Shown here: positions 25,816 through 34,298 of the stretch, piece after piece
Layout: each line of letters begins with the position of its first letter
Position numbering within the stretch: position 1 is the stretch's first letter
Source: Clostridia bacterium
GTDB taxonomy: Bacteria; Bacillota; Clostridia; Lachnospirales; Anaerotignaceae
Direction of reading: 5' to 3'
DNA length: 64,000 nt
Assembly (NCBI GenBank): GCA_009929735.1
Contig: RZZU01000002.1
Coordinates: 1 to 64,000, forward strand
The notes under the pieces: model-generated
Database searches by the model: none
What the model was told of the DNA's origin: nothing
What the model saw: the letters and a program-made list of their open reading frames with translations, nothing else
Translations under genes and position numbers: made by a program

Positions 25816-26367
25816 ATGGCCAAAGACGGTACGAACAGAGGCGGCGCTCGTGTCGGTGCGGGCGCAAAAAAGAAGCCTCTCGCCGACAAAATATCTGCCG
25901 GCAATCCCGGCGGCAGAACATTAACTGTCATGGAGTTTTCCGACACAGCCGACCTGCAAGGTCAGGCAATGCCTGAACCAAATAAAATGCTCGAAGCTGT
26001 ACAAAAGGACGGCAAGACGCTCGTCGCCGCTGACATTTACAGAAACACATGGCACTGGCTACATGAGCGCGGGTGTTCGGTGCTCGTCTCTCCACAGCTT
26101 TTGGAACGCTATGCCATGAGCGTGGCCCGGTGGATTCAGTGCGAGGAAGCGGTTACCGAATATGGTTTTCTGGCGAAGCACCCCACCACGGGCAATGCAA
26201 TCCAAAGTCCATATGTGGCGATGGGTCAAAACTATATGAACCAAACAAACCGCCTGTGGATGGAAATTTTCCAAATCGTCAAAGAAAACTGCACCGGCGA
26301 ATACAGCGAAGCCAATCCCCAGGATGATGTGATGGAGCGGCTGTTGACCGCCCGGAAAGGAAAATAA
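25816..26367 (+). CDS. Terminase small subunit, P27 family
   Basis: The 183-aa protein matches P27-family small terminases: a basic N-terminus (GGARVGAGAKKKPLADKISA then GNPGG), a helical DNA-binding region (LLERYAMSVARWIQCEEAVT) and a C-terminal segment with QTNRLWMEIFQIVKENC. It would recognise the packaging site and recruit the large subunit at 32642, from which it is separated by about 6 kb of DNA-modification genes. The ATG at 25816 is used with AGGAG ten bases upstream; the upstream GTG is too close to it. Confidence 0.9.
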   Translation: MAKDGTNRGGARVGAGAKKKPLADKISAGNPGGRTLTVMEFSDTADLQGQAMPEPNKMLEAVQKDGKTLVAADIYRNTWHWLHERGCSVLVSPQLLERYAMSVARWIQCEEAVTEYGFLAKHPTTGNAIQSPYVAMGQNYMNQTNRLWMEIFQIVKENCTGEYSEANPQDDVMERLLTARKGK

Positions 26368-26370
26368 CAT

Positions 26371-27552
26371 ATGATTACTTATAAAACAGCAGAAAGCGTA
26401 TGCGCCGGGCATCCGGATAAACTGTGCGACCTCATTGCCGATAGCATCCTTGATGCATGTATGCGCAAAGACAAATCCTCCCGTGTCGCCTGCGAGGTCA
26501 TGGCGACCAAAGGCAAAATCATCGTTGCGGGCGAGATCACCTGCGACGGAAAAGTCGATATCCGCTGGGAAGTGCGTGAAGTCCTCCGCAAGGTCGGCTA
26601 CAATCCGTGGAAGTTTACGGTTTTTGTGTTCGTCCATAAACAGAGCAAGGATATCGATGCCGGAGTGACCACCGCCCTTGAAGCCCGAAACGGCAGTGAG
26701 GAGCGCTATGCATCTCTCGGTGCGGGTGACCAGGGCACGGCCTATGGCTATGCCACCAATGAAACCCGTGAGATGCTTCCGCTTCCGCTGGTGCTGGCGC
26801 ATCGCATCGTCAAGCGTGTGGATACCGTTCGCAAGGACAAAATCGTCAAAGGCATTTTACCAGACGGCAAAGCACAGGTCACGGTGGAATATGAGGACGG
26901 TAGACCTAAGCGTGTGAAAACAATTGTGGTTTCCGTTCAACATGAAAAGGATAAAACACATGAGCAGCTATATTCCGACCTCAAACAAAATGTGCTCTGG
27001 CAGTGCTTTGAGGACTTTCCGTTTGACGATGAAACCGAAATCTTCATCAATCCCTCCGGCAGATTTGTCGAGGGCGGACCCGCCGCTGACACAGGCCTTA
27101 CGGGCAGAAAGATGATGGTGGATACCTACGGAGGGCTTGCTCTTCACGGCGGCGGAGCGTTCAGCGGTAAAGACCCAACGAAGGTCGACCGAAGCGGCGC
27201 ATACATGGCGCGGTACATCGCAAAAAGCCTCGTGTGGAGCGACTTAGCTGAAAGATGCGAGGTCGCTCTTTCTTATGCCATCGGAAAGGCTGATCCTGTG
27301 GCGGTTGACATCGACGCTTTCGGTACGAGCACCCTCGCTAATGAGAAACTGCGTGAAATAGTGCTGTCTGTGTTCAACCTACGTCCGGCGGCAATCATCG
27401 AAAAACTGCGGCTACGCAATGCCATCTATGAGGACACCGCAGTTTACGGACATTTCAACTCCTGTCTGTCCCCGTGGGAGGACGGCAGTGCTCATTACAA
27501 AGAACTTAGAAAGGCGGCGGAGAAATATGGTAATAGAAAAGATTCAAACTGA
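26371..27552 (+). CDS. metK: S-adenosylmethionine synthetase, phage-encoded
   Basis: The 393-aa protein is full length and has the MetK signatures: GHPDKLCDLIADSILDA near residue 14, GAGDQGTAYGYA, INPSGRFVEGGPAADTGLTG then RK, and a glycine-rich HGGGAFSGKDPTKVDRSGAY. It makes SAM from methionine and ATP. It lies between the small terminase and two DNA methylase genes and overlaps the next one by 26 bases, so it probably supplies methyl donor for phage DNA modification. The sequence differs from housekeeping MetK in several spots (FVFVHKQSKDI, KMMVDTYGG), and the G+C-rich codon use matches the phage genes. Confidence 0.95.
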   Translation: MITYKTAESVCAGHPDKLCDLIADSILDACMRKDKSSRVACEVMATKGKIIVAGEITCDGKVDIRWEVREVLRKVGYNPWKFTVFVFVHKQSKDIDAGVTTALEARNGSEERYASLGAGDQGTAYGYATNETREMLPLPLVLAHRIVKRVDTVRKDKIVKGILPDGKAQVTVEYEDGRPKRVKTIVVSVQHEKDKTHEQLYSDLKQNVLWQCFEDFPFDDETEIFINPSGRFVEGGPAADTGLTGRKMMVDTYGGLALHGGGAFSGKDPTKVDRSGAYMARYIAKSLVWSDLAERCEVALSYAIGKADPVAVDIDAFGTSTLANEKLREIVLSVFNLRPAAIIEKLRLRNAIYEDTAVYGHFNSCLSPWEDGSAHYKELRKAAEKYGNRKDSN

Positions 27553-28759
27553 GCGGCTCATCCCCGCCGACTATAACCCCAGAAAGGACCTCAAGCCGGG
27601 TGACCCGGAATATGAAAAGCTGAAACGCTCTCTTGAAGAATTCGGTTATGTCGAACCCATTATATGGAATAAGACCACCTCTCATGTTGTCGGCGGTCAC
27701 CAACGTTTGAAGGTGCTGCTTGATATGGGCATCACCGAAGTTGAGTGCGTGGTAGTCGAGATGGACGCTGAGAAGGAAAAGGCACTCAATGTCGCCCTCA
27801 ATAAAATTAGCGGTGACTGGGACAAAGATAAGCTGGCTCTGCTCATCGCTGATTTGCAAGGTACGGACTTTGATGTATCGCTCACTGGCTTCGACCCCGG
27901 AGAGATCGATGACCTTTTTAAGGATTCGCTCAAGGATGGCATCAAAGACAACGACTTCGATGTGGATGCCGAGCTGCAAAAGCCTGCGCTCACCAAGCAA
28001 GGTGATGTTTGGATGCTTGGACAGCACAGGCTCGTCTGCGGTGATTCCACTAAGGCCGACACTTTCAAACTTTTGATGGATGGTAAACTCGCAAATCTGG
28101 TGGTAACCGACCCGCCGTACAACGTCAACTATGAAGGTGCGGCAGGTAAAATCAAAAACGATAATATGGGCAATGAAGCGTTCTATGATTTCCTGCTGGC
28201 GGCGTTTACAAACACCGAGGCAGCGATGGCGCAGGACGCTTCCATTTATGTATTTCATGCCGACACCGAGGGACTGAACTTCCGTAAAGCATTCTCGGAC
28301 GCTGGCTTTCAACTTTCCGGGTGCTGCATCTGGAAGAAGCCATCGCTGGTGCTTGGACGCTCACCCTATCAGTGGCAGCACGAACCTGTTCTTTTCGGTT
28401 GGAAGAAAAAAGGCAAACATAACTGGTATACAGACCGCAAGCAGACCACCATCTGGGAGTTTGAAAAGCCGAAGAAAAACGCCGACCATCCGACCATGAA
28501 GCCGATTGCACTTGTTGCCTATCCCATAATGAACAGCAGCCTTACAAACTGCATCGTGCTCGACCCTTTCGGCGGCAGCGGCAGTACGCTTATCGCCTGT
28601 GAGCAATCTGATAGAATTTGCTTCACAATTGAGCTGGATGAAAAATATTGCGACGTTATTGTAAAGCGGTATATTGAGCAAGTCGGCAGTGCCGATGCCG
28701 TTTCCGTGATCCGCGACGGTGTCACGATGAAATATGCGGAGGTGCCCTCCGATGGGTAA
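27527..28759 (+). CDS. ParB-like nuclease domain fused to DNA methylase (N6-A/N4-C)
   Basis: In this 410-aa protein, residues 1-150 are a ParB/Srx-like domain (LIPADYNPRKDL, VVGGHQRLKVL). Residues about 165-400 are a beta-class DNA methylase with catalytic motif TDPPYN near residue 191 and SAM-binding motif LDPFGGSGSTL near 345, in the motif IV before motif I order of beta methylases. Such fusions are common phage orphan methylases. The ATG at 27527 has GGCGGAG upstream and gives the usual ParB start; a longer frame overlaps metK. It ends eight bases into the cytosine methylase gene. Confidence 0.92.
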   Translation: MVIEKIQTERLIPADYNPRKDLKPGDPEYEKLKRSLEEFGYVEPIIWNKTTSHVVGGHQRLKVLLDMGITEVECVVVEMDAEKEKALNVALNKISGDWDKDKLALLIADLQGTDFDVSLTGFDPGEIDDLFKDSLKDGIKDNDFDVDAELQKPALTKQGDVWMLGQHRLVCGDSTKADTFKLLMDGKLANLVVTDPPYNVNYEGAAGKIKNDNMGNEAFYDFLLAAFTNTEAAMAQDASIYVFHADTEGLNFRKAFSDAGFQLSGCCIWKKPSLVLGRSPYQWQHEPVLFGWKKKGKHNWYTDRKQTTIWEFEKPKKNADHPTMKPIALVAYPIMNSSLTNCIVLDPFGGSGSTLIACEQSDRICFTIELDEKYCDVIVKRYIEQVGSADAVSVIRDGVTMKYAEVPSDG

Positions 28760-30818
28760 GCTGACACTCGGTTCTCTTTTTGATGGCTCCGGCGGCTTTC
28801 CGCTCGGCGGTTTGCTCTGCGGCATCGAACCGCTCTGGGCTTCGGAGATTGAGCCGTTCCCGATACGGGTAACCACAAAGCGGATACCGCAGATGAAGCA
28901 TTACGGCGATATTTCCAAGCTGAACGGTGCGGATTTGCCGCCGGTGGATATTATAACCTTCGGCTCACCCTGCACCGATATGTCGGTTGCCGGGAAAAGA
29001 GCCGGTCTGGACGGAGAACAATCCGTCCTTTTTTATGAAGCAATACGAATTATAAAGGAAATGAGGTGCAAGACCAATGGCAGATATCCAAGATACGCAG
29101 TCTGGGAAAACGTCCCCGGAGCATTTAGTTCAAACAAAGGCGCCGACTTCCAGGCAGTCCTCGAAGCGGTCATCAGCGTTAAAGAACCGGGCACCCCAGT
29201 GCCTTTACCTGAAAAAGGACGATGGTCTTACGCAGACGCACTCTTGGGAGACGGATGGAGCGTGGCTTACAGAACTATCGATGCGCAATATTTCGGAGTT
29301 CCCCAACGCCGCCGCAGAATCTACCTTGTCGCAGATTTTGCAGGCGGAAGTGCCGGAGAAATACTATTTGAGTCCGAAGGCGTGCCAAGGGATTTTACGC
29401 CGAGCGGCAGCCCGTGGAAAAGAACTGCCGGAAATGCTGAAACTGGCACTGGAGCATCAAGCGGCGGCATAACTTGTCTGAATGACCAGGGCGGAAGTGT
29501 GATGTCAGTTACAGAAGACATGACCGCAACGCTACGCGCCAAGGAACACGGACACCAACCTTGTGTAATGCAATCGAGCGGATTCTGCACAGAGCAAAGC
29601 GCTAAGAGCCGAAGTGTCGGCTACGAGGAAGAACGCTCTCCCACGCTTCGTGCAGGTGTTGTTCCCGGTGCAGTCATGTCATTTGAACCGGGTGCGGCTT
29701 CCCGTGTCGGTGGTCATACAGATGAAAATATTAGTGGCTCACTTCGTGCAAACATGGGCGATAACCAAACCGCAGTGGCAATTGAAAATCATCCCACCGA
29801 TGGAAGATGCAGAATTGAGCAGGACGGCAAAGTTCAGACGTTGACCTCCCGTATGGGAACGGGCGGTATGAATGTTCCACTTGTGATGAACTCTCCTAAA
29901 ACGCTGAAAATCCGTTCCGGCTGTGAAGGCGGCGGCAAAGGTGCGCTTGTTCAAGACGATATGTCCGCCACTATCTCCTGCAATAACGACCAAACCGTCT
30001 TCGTCCCTACCGCTTACGGGATCTGTTCGGACAAAAGTAATTCCATGTTGTCAGATAATCCGCACAGCGGCGTCTACGAAGCGGAAACCTCTCGCACCAT
30101 TGATGCAAATGGTGGAAACCCCGGATGCAATCAAGGCGGTATTGCCGTGGTAGCTTTGCAAGGCTCGATGATTGGACGTGAAGATAAGAATGGTCCCCAG
30201 GGAAGCGGTGTTGACGAAGATGTCAGTTTTACCCTAAATACCATCGACCGTCATGCTGTCGCTTATGCCATGACCACCGGAGGCTTTACGCTTGTTGAAG
30301 AAGAAAAATCCCCTACGCTGTTGTCAAGGGATTATAAAGATGCTCCCATAGTTTCACAGCCTGCATACGGTATTGACCGGGCAGCCTTTAATCAAGGACA
30401 AAATGCTCTGTACAAACCGGCTATTGAGGAAGAACAACAGCCTACTCTTACGGCAAAAGGTCCCGGCGCTGTGGCCCAGCCCGCTTCCATCTCTCCGCAT
30501 CCGGATTACATCGTCCGAAGGCTTACACCTACCGAGTGCGCCCGCTTACAGGGCTTTCCTGATTACTGGTGTTCCGACCTCGGTATTGAAAATCCGACTG
30601 AGGATGAAATCACGTTCTGGACGGAAGTCTGGGAAACCCACCGTAACATTAACGGTGTGAGTAAAAAGCCCAAGAGTCGCAAGCAGATTATAAAGTGGCT
30701 GCAAAATCCACATTCCGATGCCGCCGAATATAAGATGTGGGGCAACGGAGTCGCCCTGCCATGCGTCTGTTTTGTTCTGTCCGGCATTGTGTTATCTACA
30801 CAAGATGCCGCCGAATAA
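28752..30818 (+). CDS. DNA cytosine-5 methyltransferase with repeat-rich target region
   Basis: This 688-aa protein shows C5-methylase motifs in order: motif I (GSLFDGSGGFPLG), catalytic GSPCTDMS (motif IV), WENVPGAFSSN (VI), QRRRRIYLVADF (VIII), LTPTECARLQGFPDYW (IX) and GNGVALPCVCFVLSGI (X). Between VIII and IX about 330 residues replace the usual TRD and contain nine degenerate copies of a TL-type motif (for example MTATLRAKEHGHQPCV, SGSLRANMGDNQTAV, SFTLNTIDRHAVAY, SPTLLSRDYKDAPIV). It probably protects phage DNA from host restriction. A second reading frame inside it is also likely coding (29077-29472). Confidence 0.93.
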   Translation: MGKLTLGSLFDGSGGFPLGGLLCGIEPLWASEIEPFPIRVTTKRIPQMKHYGDISKLNGADLPPVDIITFGSPCTDMSVAGKRAGLDGEQSVLFYEAIRIIKEMRCKTNGRYPRYAVWENVPGAFSSNKGADFQAVLEAVISVKEPGTPVPLPEKGRWSYADALLGDGWSVAYRTIDAQYFGVPQRRRRIYLVADFAGGSAGEILFESEGVPRDFTPSGSPWKRTAGNAETGTGASSGGITCLNDQGGSVMSVTEDMTATLRAKEHGHQPCVMQSSGFCTEQSAKSRSVGYEEERSPTLRAGVVPGAVMSFEPGAASRVGGHTDENISGSLRANMGDNQTAVAIENHPTDGRCRIEQDGKVQTLTSRMGTGGMNVPLVMNSPKTLKIRSGCEGGGKGALVQDDMSATISCNNDQTVFVPTAYGICSDKSNSMLSDNPHSGVYEAETSRTIDANGGNPGCNQGGIAVVALQGSMIGREDKNGPQGSGVDEDVSFTLNTIDRHAVAYAMTTGGFTLVEEEKSPTLLSRDYKDAPIVSQPAYGIDRAAFNQGQNALYKPAIEEEQQPTLTAKGPGAVAQPASISPHPDYIVRRLTPTECARLQGFPDYWCSDLGIENPTEDEITFWTEVWETHRNINGVSKKPKSRKQIIKWLQNPHSDAAEYKMWGNGVALPCVCFVLSGIVLSTQDAAE
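29077..29472 (+). CDS. Nested gene inside the cytosine methylase (different frame)
   Basis: This 131-aa frame lies entirely within the methylase gene in another frame. It starts at an ATG with GAGGTG nine bases upstream. The C-terminal half (WETDGAWLTELSMRNISEFP, then ESTLSQIL, KYYLSPKACQGILRRAAARG and KELPEMLKLALEHQ) resembles, from memory, small proteins annotated beside or inside phage methylases of Clostridia, with the same NISEFPN/LSQIL/YLSPKACQGILRR pattern. That pattern is hard to explain as a shadow of methylase codons, because the methylase frame here is itself conserved. The function is unknown. Confidence 0.65.
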   Translation: MADIQDTQSGKTSPEHLVQTKAPTSRQSSKRSSALKNRAPQCLYLKKDDGLTQTHSWETDGAWLTELSMRNISEFPNAAAESTLSQILQAEVPEKYYLSPKACQGILRRAAARGKELPEMLKLALEHQAAA

Positions 30819-30851
30819 TCGGCACTATATTCTCTACAGAAATCGCTTGAA

Positions 30852-30898
30852 ATGACTTGCTATATAAGCGGTTTAGAGCGAATATGTGACTACCGAAA
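30852..30898. repeat. SHOCT-tail repeat, copy A
   Basis: ATGACTTG, 21 bases, AATATGTGAC, then CTACCGAAA. One frame reads as NDLLYKRFRANM-stop, closely matching the C-terminus of the SHOCT-like protein at 51882 (NDLLYKESDGNM-stop). No upstream part of that gene remains here. It precedes the 30917 gene by 18 bases. Confidence 0.65.
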
Positions 30899-30916
30899 TG
30901 AAAGGCGGTTTGAAAA

Positions 30917-31825
30917 ATGGAACTCAAATACAATGTAACTGGCGCACAGCGCAAATCACTGGTCGGAGCCATCAGCTCATTGCTGAACGCCTCAACCAAA
31001 TACCTCGGAGCCCCAACCTTCGCCTACGAGGTGGGCGGATACCACATTGACAAGACTGGAACGCTAACAGGACCCGACAACCTTGACTTGGAGGATGCCC
31101 TCCACCAAGCAGGCTTTGATGCGGACGGCGACACCCGACATTATGACGAACCCGACACCTACGAGAGCGGGCTTGGCGGCATGGGCGCACTGGATGAGGC
31201 TCCAGATATTGACCAGCACCACCCTGGGCAGTATGCAGACCCGGATATTCCGTTCACACCGGAAATGCAAAAACAGATTGACGATTATTTTCTCGGTCTT
31301 CCGATGACCGAGGAAGAGGAATTGGGGCTTGGGCGCACCCGCCGCGAGGACTTCCAAGGCGAAAACGGGATGCAGGTAAGTGATGTTCCGGAAACCTACG
31401 AGGACATTGGACTGGTGATTGAAATGCCTCGTTCTTCCTTCACCGACACAGCACTCGACAACCTCAAGCGGCTGGTTGAAAGCAAGAGTAACCTTATCAA
31501 AAAGGCCCTCGGTGCGGAAACGCTCGAACTTGAAATCACGGATGACAAGGTTGGATTTCCATGGTTTGAGGACGGCACCGACCCGGACACAGTCAAGGCA
31601 TACACACATTTCGTCACTGCCCTTTGTGAAATGGCACGGATACAGAAACGAGTCACCGCCAAAGAAAAGGAAACGGACAACGACAAGTACGCATTCAGAT
31701 GCTTCCTTCTGCGGTTGGGCTTCATCGGAGCGGCATACAAAGAGGAGCGCAAAATTCTGCTCCGGAATCTGACAGGCAGCAGTGCATTTAAAACTCCGAA
31801 AAGCGAGGTAATCGGCGATGAATAA
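30917..31825 (+). CDS. Phage protein of the 'virulence-related' type, function unknown
   Basis: The 302-aa protein starts with MELKYNVTGAQRKSLVGAIS, a segment shared with short phage and ICE proteins often called virulence-related. An acidic linker follows (about 60-150, rich in Asp, Glu and Pro). The C-terminal domain (about 165-300) ends in KYAFRCFLLRLGFIGAAYKE then ERKILLRNLTGSSAFKT. No catalytic motif is apparent. The ATG lies just after repeat A. It overlaps the DUF4314 gene by eight bases, forming a small operon with it and the DUF5049 gene. Confidence 0.8.
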   Translation: MELKYNVTGAQRKSLVGAISSLLNASTKYLGAPTFAYEVGGYHIDKTGTLTGPDNLDLEDALHQAGFDADGDTRHYDEPDTYESGLGGMGALDEAPDIDQHHPGQYADPDIPFTPEMQKQIDDYFLGLPMTEEEELGLGRTRREDFQGENGMQVSDVPETYEDIGLVIEMPRSSFTDTALDNLKRLVESKSNLIKKALGAETLELEITDDKVGFPWFEDGTDPDTVKAYTHFVTALCEMARIQKRVTAKEKETDNDKYAFRCFLLRLGFIGAAYKEERKILLRNLTGSSAFKTPKSEVIGDE

Positions 31826-32060
31826 TTTTCCTTCAAGAGAAACTGTAGAGCGTATCCGAAAACAATACCCGATCGGCTGCCGTGTGGAGCTTCTTCGAAT
31901 GGACGACCCTCAGGCACCTCCAATTGGTACAAAGGGTACCGTGCGGTATGTCGATGACATTGGCAGCTTGGGAGTCGCTTGGGACAACGGCAGTTCGCTT
32001 CAAGTGGTCTATGGTGAGGATTTATGTCGAAAGCTGGAGGATGCTGACGGTGGAAGATAA
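31818..32060 (+). CDS. DUF4314 protein
   Basis: This 80-aa protein matches DUF4314: an N-terminal helix (ETVERIRKQYPIGCRVELLR) and a small beta-barrel with IGTKGTVRYVDDIGSLGVAW and DNGSSL. The fold resembles SH3-like modules. It is typical of Clostridia prophages and conjugative elements next to DUF5049 genes; function is unknown. It overlaps the preceding gene by eight bases and the following one by eleven. Confidence 0.85.
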   Translation: MNNFPSRETVERIRKQYPIGCRVELLRMDDPQAPPIGTKGTVRYVDDIGSLGVAWDNGSSLQVVYGEDLCRKLEDADGGR

Positions 32061-32226
32061 AGTGAAAGAGCAAATTCTCGCCGTCCGGGATACCGGACTG
32101 ACAAATATGTTCGATACCTGCACCGTCCAGCGCATTGCCCATGAAATGAACTTCTTCGAGCTGGTACTTTTCCTTGAGGAGCACAAGGACAAATACGTCC
32201 GTTTCATCCTAACAGGCGAGGAATAA
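32050..32226 (+). CDS. DUF5049 protein
   Basis: This 58-aa protein matches DUF5049 (KEQILAVRDTGLTNMFDTCT, HEMNFFELVLFLEEHK). The GTG at 32050 is chosen because GGAGG ends nine bases before it; an ATG at 32041 directly abuts the same GGAGG and is unlikely to be used. A role in phage biology is not known. It completes the small operon with the DUF4314 gene. The 154 bases after it contain only repeat copy B. Confidence 0.75.
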   Translation: MEDKVKEQILAVRDTGLTNMFDTCTVQRIAHEMNFFELVLFLEEHKDKYVRFILTGEE

Positions 32227-32268
32227 CGCTGTAAATTACACATTTTATACGGCAATAACAGCTTTAAA

Positions 32269-32350
32269 CTTCGTGTAGTTTATGTCCGTATTTATCGCAT
32301 AATTGACTTGATATAGTGTGCTTTCAGAGTTAATATGTCACTACCGAAAG
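32269..32350. repeat. SHOCT-tail repeat, copy B (decayed)
   Basis: CTTCGTGTAGTTTAT (32269-32283) is identical to a stretch inside the SHOCT-like gene (52021-52035). It is followed by TTGACTTG, 21 bases, AATATGTCAC and CTACCGAAAG. Read as protein it gives a damaged version of the SHOCT C-terminus with stop codons. It looks like the leftover 3' end of such a gene. Confidence 0.65.
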
Positions 32351-32380
32351 GGAAAAACACACTAAACGGAGGAAACGAAA

Positions 32381-32566
32381 ATGACCGAAAAGCAATGGAA
32401 ACAGGTTGAAGAACAGCTTCCCGCAGGGGCGAAAGTCCTGCGAACCTACAATGCCTTCGAAAACGGCGAATTGCGGATGATCGTCAGGCTCCCCAGCGAA
32501 CAGTTCGAAACTCGCTACATCATCCACTTTGAGGGCGAGGACGTAAAACTGGAACACAGACCGTAA
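32381..32566 (+). CDS. Small phage protein before the large terminase
   Basis: This 61-aa protein (MTEKQWKQVEEQLPAGAKVL...) is an amphipathic helix followed by strands (ENGELRMIVRLPSEQFETRY). No family is recognised. An ACGGAGGAAAC ribosome binding site precedes the ATG. It stands alone between repeat copy B and the large terminase. Confidence 0.65.
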   Translation: MTEKQWKQVEEQLPAGAKVLRTYNAFENGELRMIVRLPSEQFETRYIIHFEGEDVKLEHRP

Positions 32567-32641
32567 CAAACAACACAACAGCCGAGATTCTGCCCTGCAC
32601 GGGGCTGTCTCTCGTACAGATAGATTTTGACGGGACTGCCG

Positions 32642-34282
32642 ATGGCGGTCTATTTTTATGCTCGAAAGGAGGCGGTGGGTATCAGAAAGCTAAAGAAATA
32701 CAAACAGACACGATTTAAAGCCGCAGATTCGGTTTACGACAAAGCCTCCGCCGACTATGCCGTGGCTTTTGTCGAAGCCCTCGCCCATACCAAAGGCACC
32801 TGGGCTGGTAAACCCTTTGAACTCATCGATTGGCAAGAGCAAATTATCCGCGACGTGTTCGGCACTTTGAAACCCAATGGCTACCGGCAGTTCAACACCG
32901 CCTATGTGGAAATCCCGAAGAAGATGGGTAAAAGTGAGCTTGCGGCAGCCATAGCTCTTTTGCTCACCTGTGGCGACAATGAGGAACGCGCCGAGGTCTA
33001 CGGCTGCGCCGCCGACCGAAATCAGGCATCTATCGTTTTCAATGTGGCGGCGGACATGGTGCGAATGTGCCCAGCGCTCTCCAAGCGCGTCAAAATATTG
33101 GATGCAACCAAGCGACTCATCTATCAGCCGACCGGGAGCATTTATCAGGTGCTTTCCGCCGATGTTGGCAACAAGCACGGTTTTAATACCCACGGCGTGG
33201 TATTTGATGAACTGCACACTCAGCCGAACCGGAAACTTTATGATGTCATGACCAAGGGCAGTGGCGATGCGAGAATGCAGCCGCTGTATTTTTTGATAAC
33301 CACCGCCGGGGATAACCAGAACAGCATCTGCTGGGAGGTGCATCAGAAGGCGCTGGATATTATCGACGGCAGAAAGCGTGACCCCACCTTTTATCCGGTC
33401 ATATACGGCGCGGCGCAGGAGGACGATTGGACAGACCCCAAGGTGTGGAAGAAAGCAAATCCCTCACTCGGTATTACGGTCGGCATGGATAAGGTCAGAG
33501 CGGCTTTTGAATCGGCAAGACAGAACCCTGCTGAGGAGAACAGTTTCCGGCAGCTCCGGCTGAACCAATGGGTAAAACAAGCCGTCCGCTGGATGCCTAT
33601 GGACAAATGGGATGCTTGCGCATTTCCCGTGGATGAAAAGTCGCTTGAAGGGCGTGTCTGTTATGGAGGACTTGACCTATCAAGCAGTACCGACATTACC
33701 GCCTTTGTGTTGGTATTTCCACCCATTGATGAGGATGACAAATATTGCGTTCTGCCTTACTTCTGGATACCGGAGGACAACATCGATTTGCGTGTTCGAC
33801 GCGACCATGTGAACTACGATGTGTGGAAAAAGCAGGGCTTTATTCAAACCACCGAGGGCAATGTGGTGCATTACGGATTCATCGAAGCTTTTATTGAAGA
33901 ACTTGGAACTAAGTACAATATCCGTGAAATAGCCTTCGACCGCTGGGGAGCTGTTCAGATGGTACAAAATCTCGAAGGCATGGGTTTCACGGTCATTCCT
34001 TTTGGTCAGGGCTTCAAGGATATGTCGCCGCCTACCAAAGAACTGATGAAGCTGACGCTGGAGGAGAAAATTGCCCACGGCGGTCACCCTGTACTGCGCT
34101 GGATGCTGGATAACATCTTCATCCGCACAGACCCTGCCGGAAACATCAAAGCAGATAAAGAAAAATCCACCGAGAAAATAGACGGTGCAGTCGCCACCAT
34201 CATGGCGCTTGACCGGGCGATTCGGTGCGGAAACGATACGGGCGAAAGCGTGTACAACACACGCGGACTGCTCGTTTTTTAA
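32642..34282 (+). CDS. Terminase large subunit
   Basis: This 546-aa protein (from the ATG used) is an HK97-type TerL. The ATPase has a Walker A-like PKKMGKSE at 92-99 and Walker B VVFDE at 186-190. The nuclease domain carries YGGLDLSSSTDITAF (first Asp), a middle FDRWGAVQMV, and a C-terminal KEKSTEKIDGAVATIMALDR. It powers DNA packaging and cuts the concatemer. The start is uncertain: a GTG at 32675 lies just two bases after AAAGGAGG, and a TTG at 32627 is also in frame. Confidence 0.93.
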   Translation: MAVYFYARKEAVGIRKLKKYKQTRFKAADSVYDKASADYAVAFVEALAHTKGTWAGKPFELIDWQEQIIRDVFGTLKPNGYRQFNTAYVEIPKKMGKSELAAAIALLLTCGDNEERAEVYGCAADRNQASIVFNVAADMVRMCPALSKRVKILDATKRLIYQPTGSIYQVLSADVGNKHGFNTHGVVFDELHTQPNRKLYDVMTKGSGDARMQPLYFLITTAGDNQNSICWEVHQKALDIIDGRKRDPTFYPVIYGAAQEDDWTDPKVWKKANPSLGITVGMDKVRAAFESARQNPAEENSFRQLRLNQWVKQAVRWMPMDKWDACAFPVDEKSLEGRVCYGGLDLSSSTDITAFVLVFPPIDEDDKYCVLPYFWIPEDNIDLRVRRDHVNYDVWKKQGFIQTTEGNVVHYGFIEAFIEELGTKYNIREIAFDRWGAVQMVQNLEGMGFTVIPFGQGFKDMSPPTKELMKLTLEEKIAHGGHPVLRWMLDNIFIRTDPAGNIKADKEKSTEKIDGAVATIMALDRAIRCGNDTGESVYNTRGLLVF

Positions 34283-34298
34283 TTGGAGGTAACTGCCT

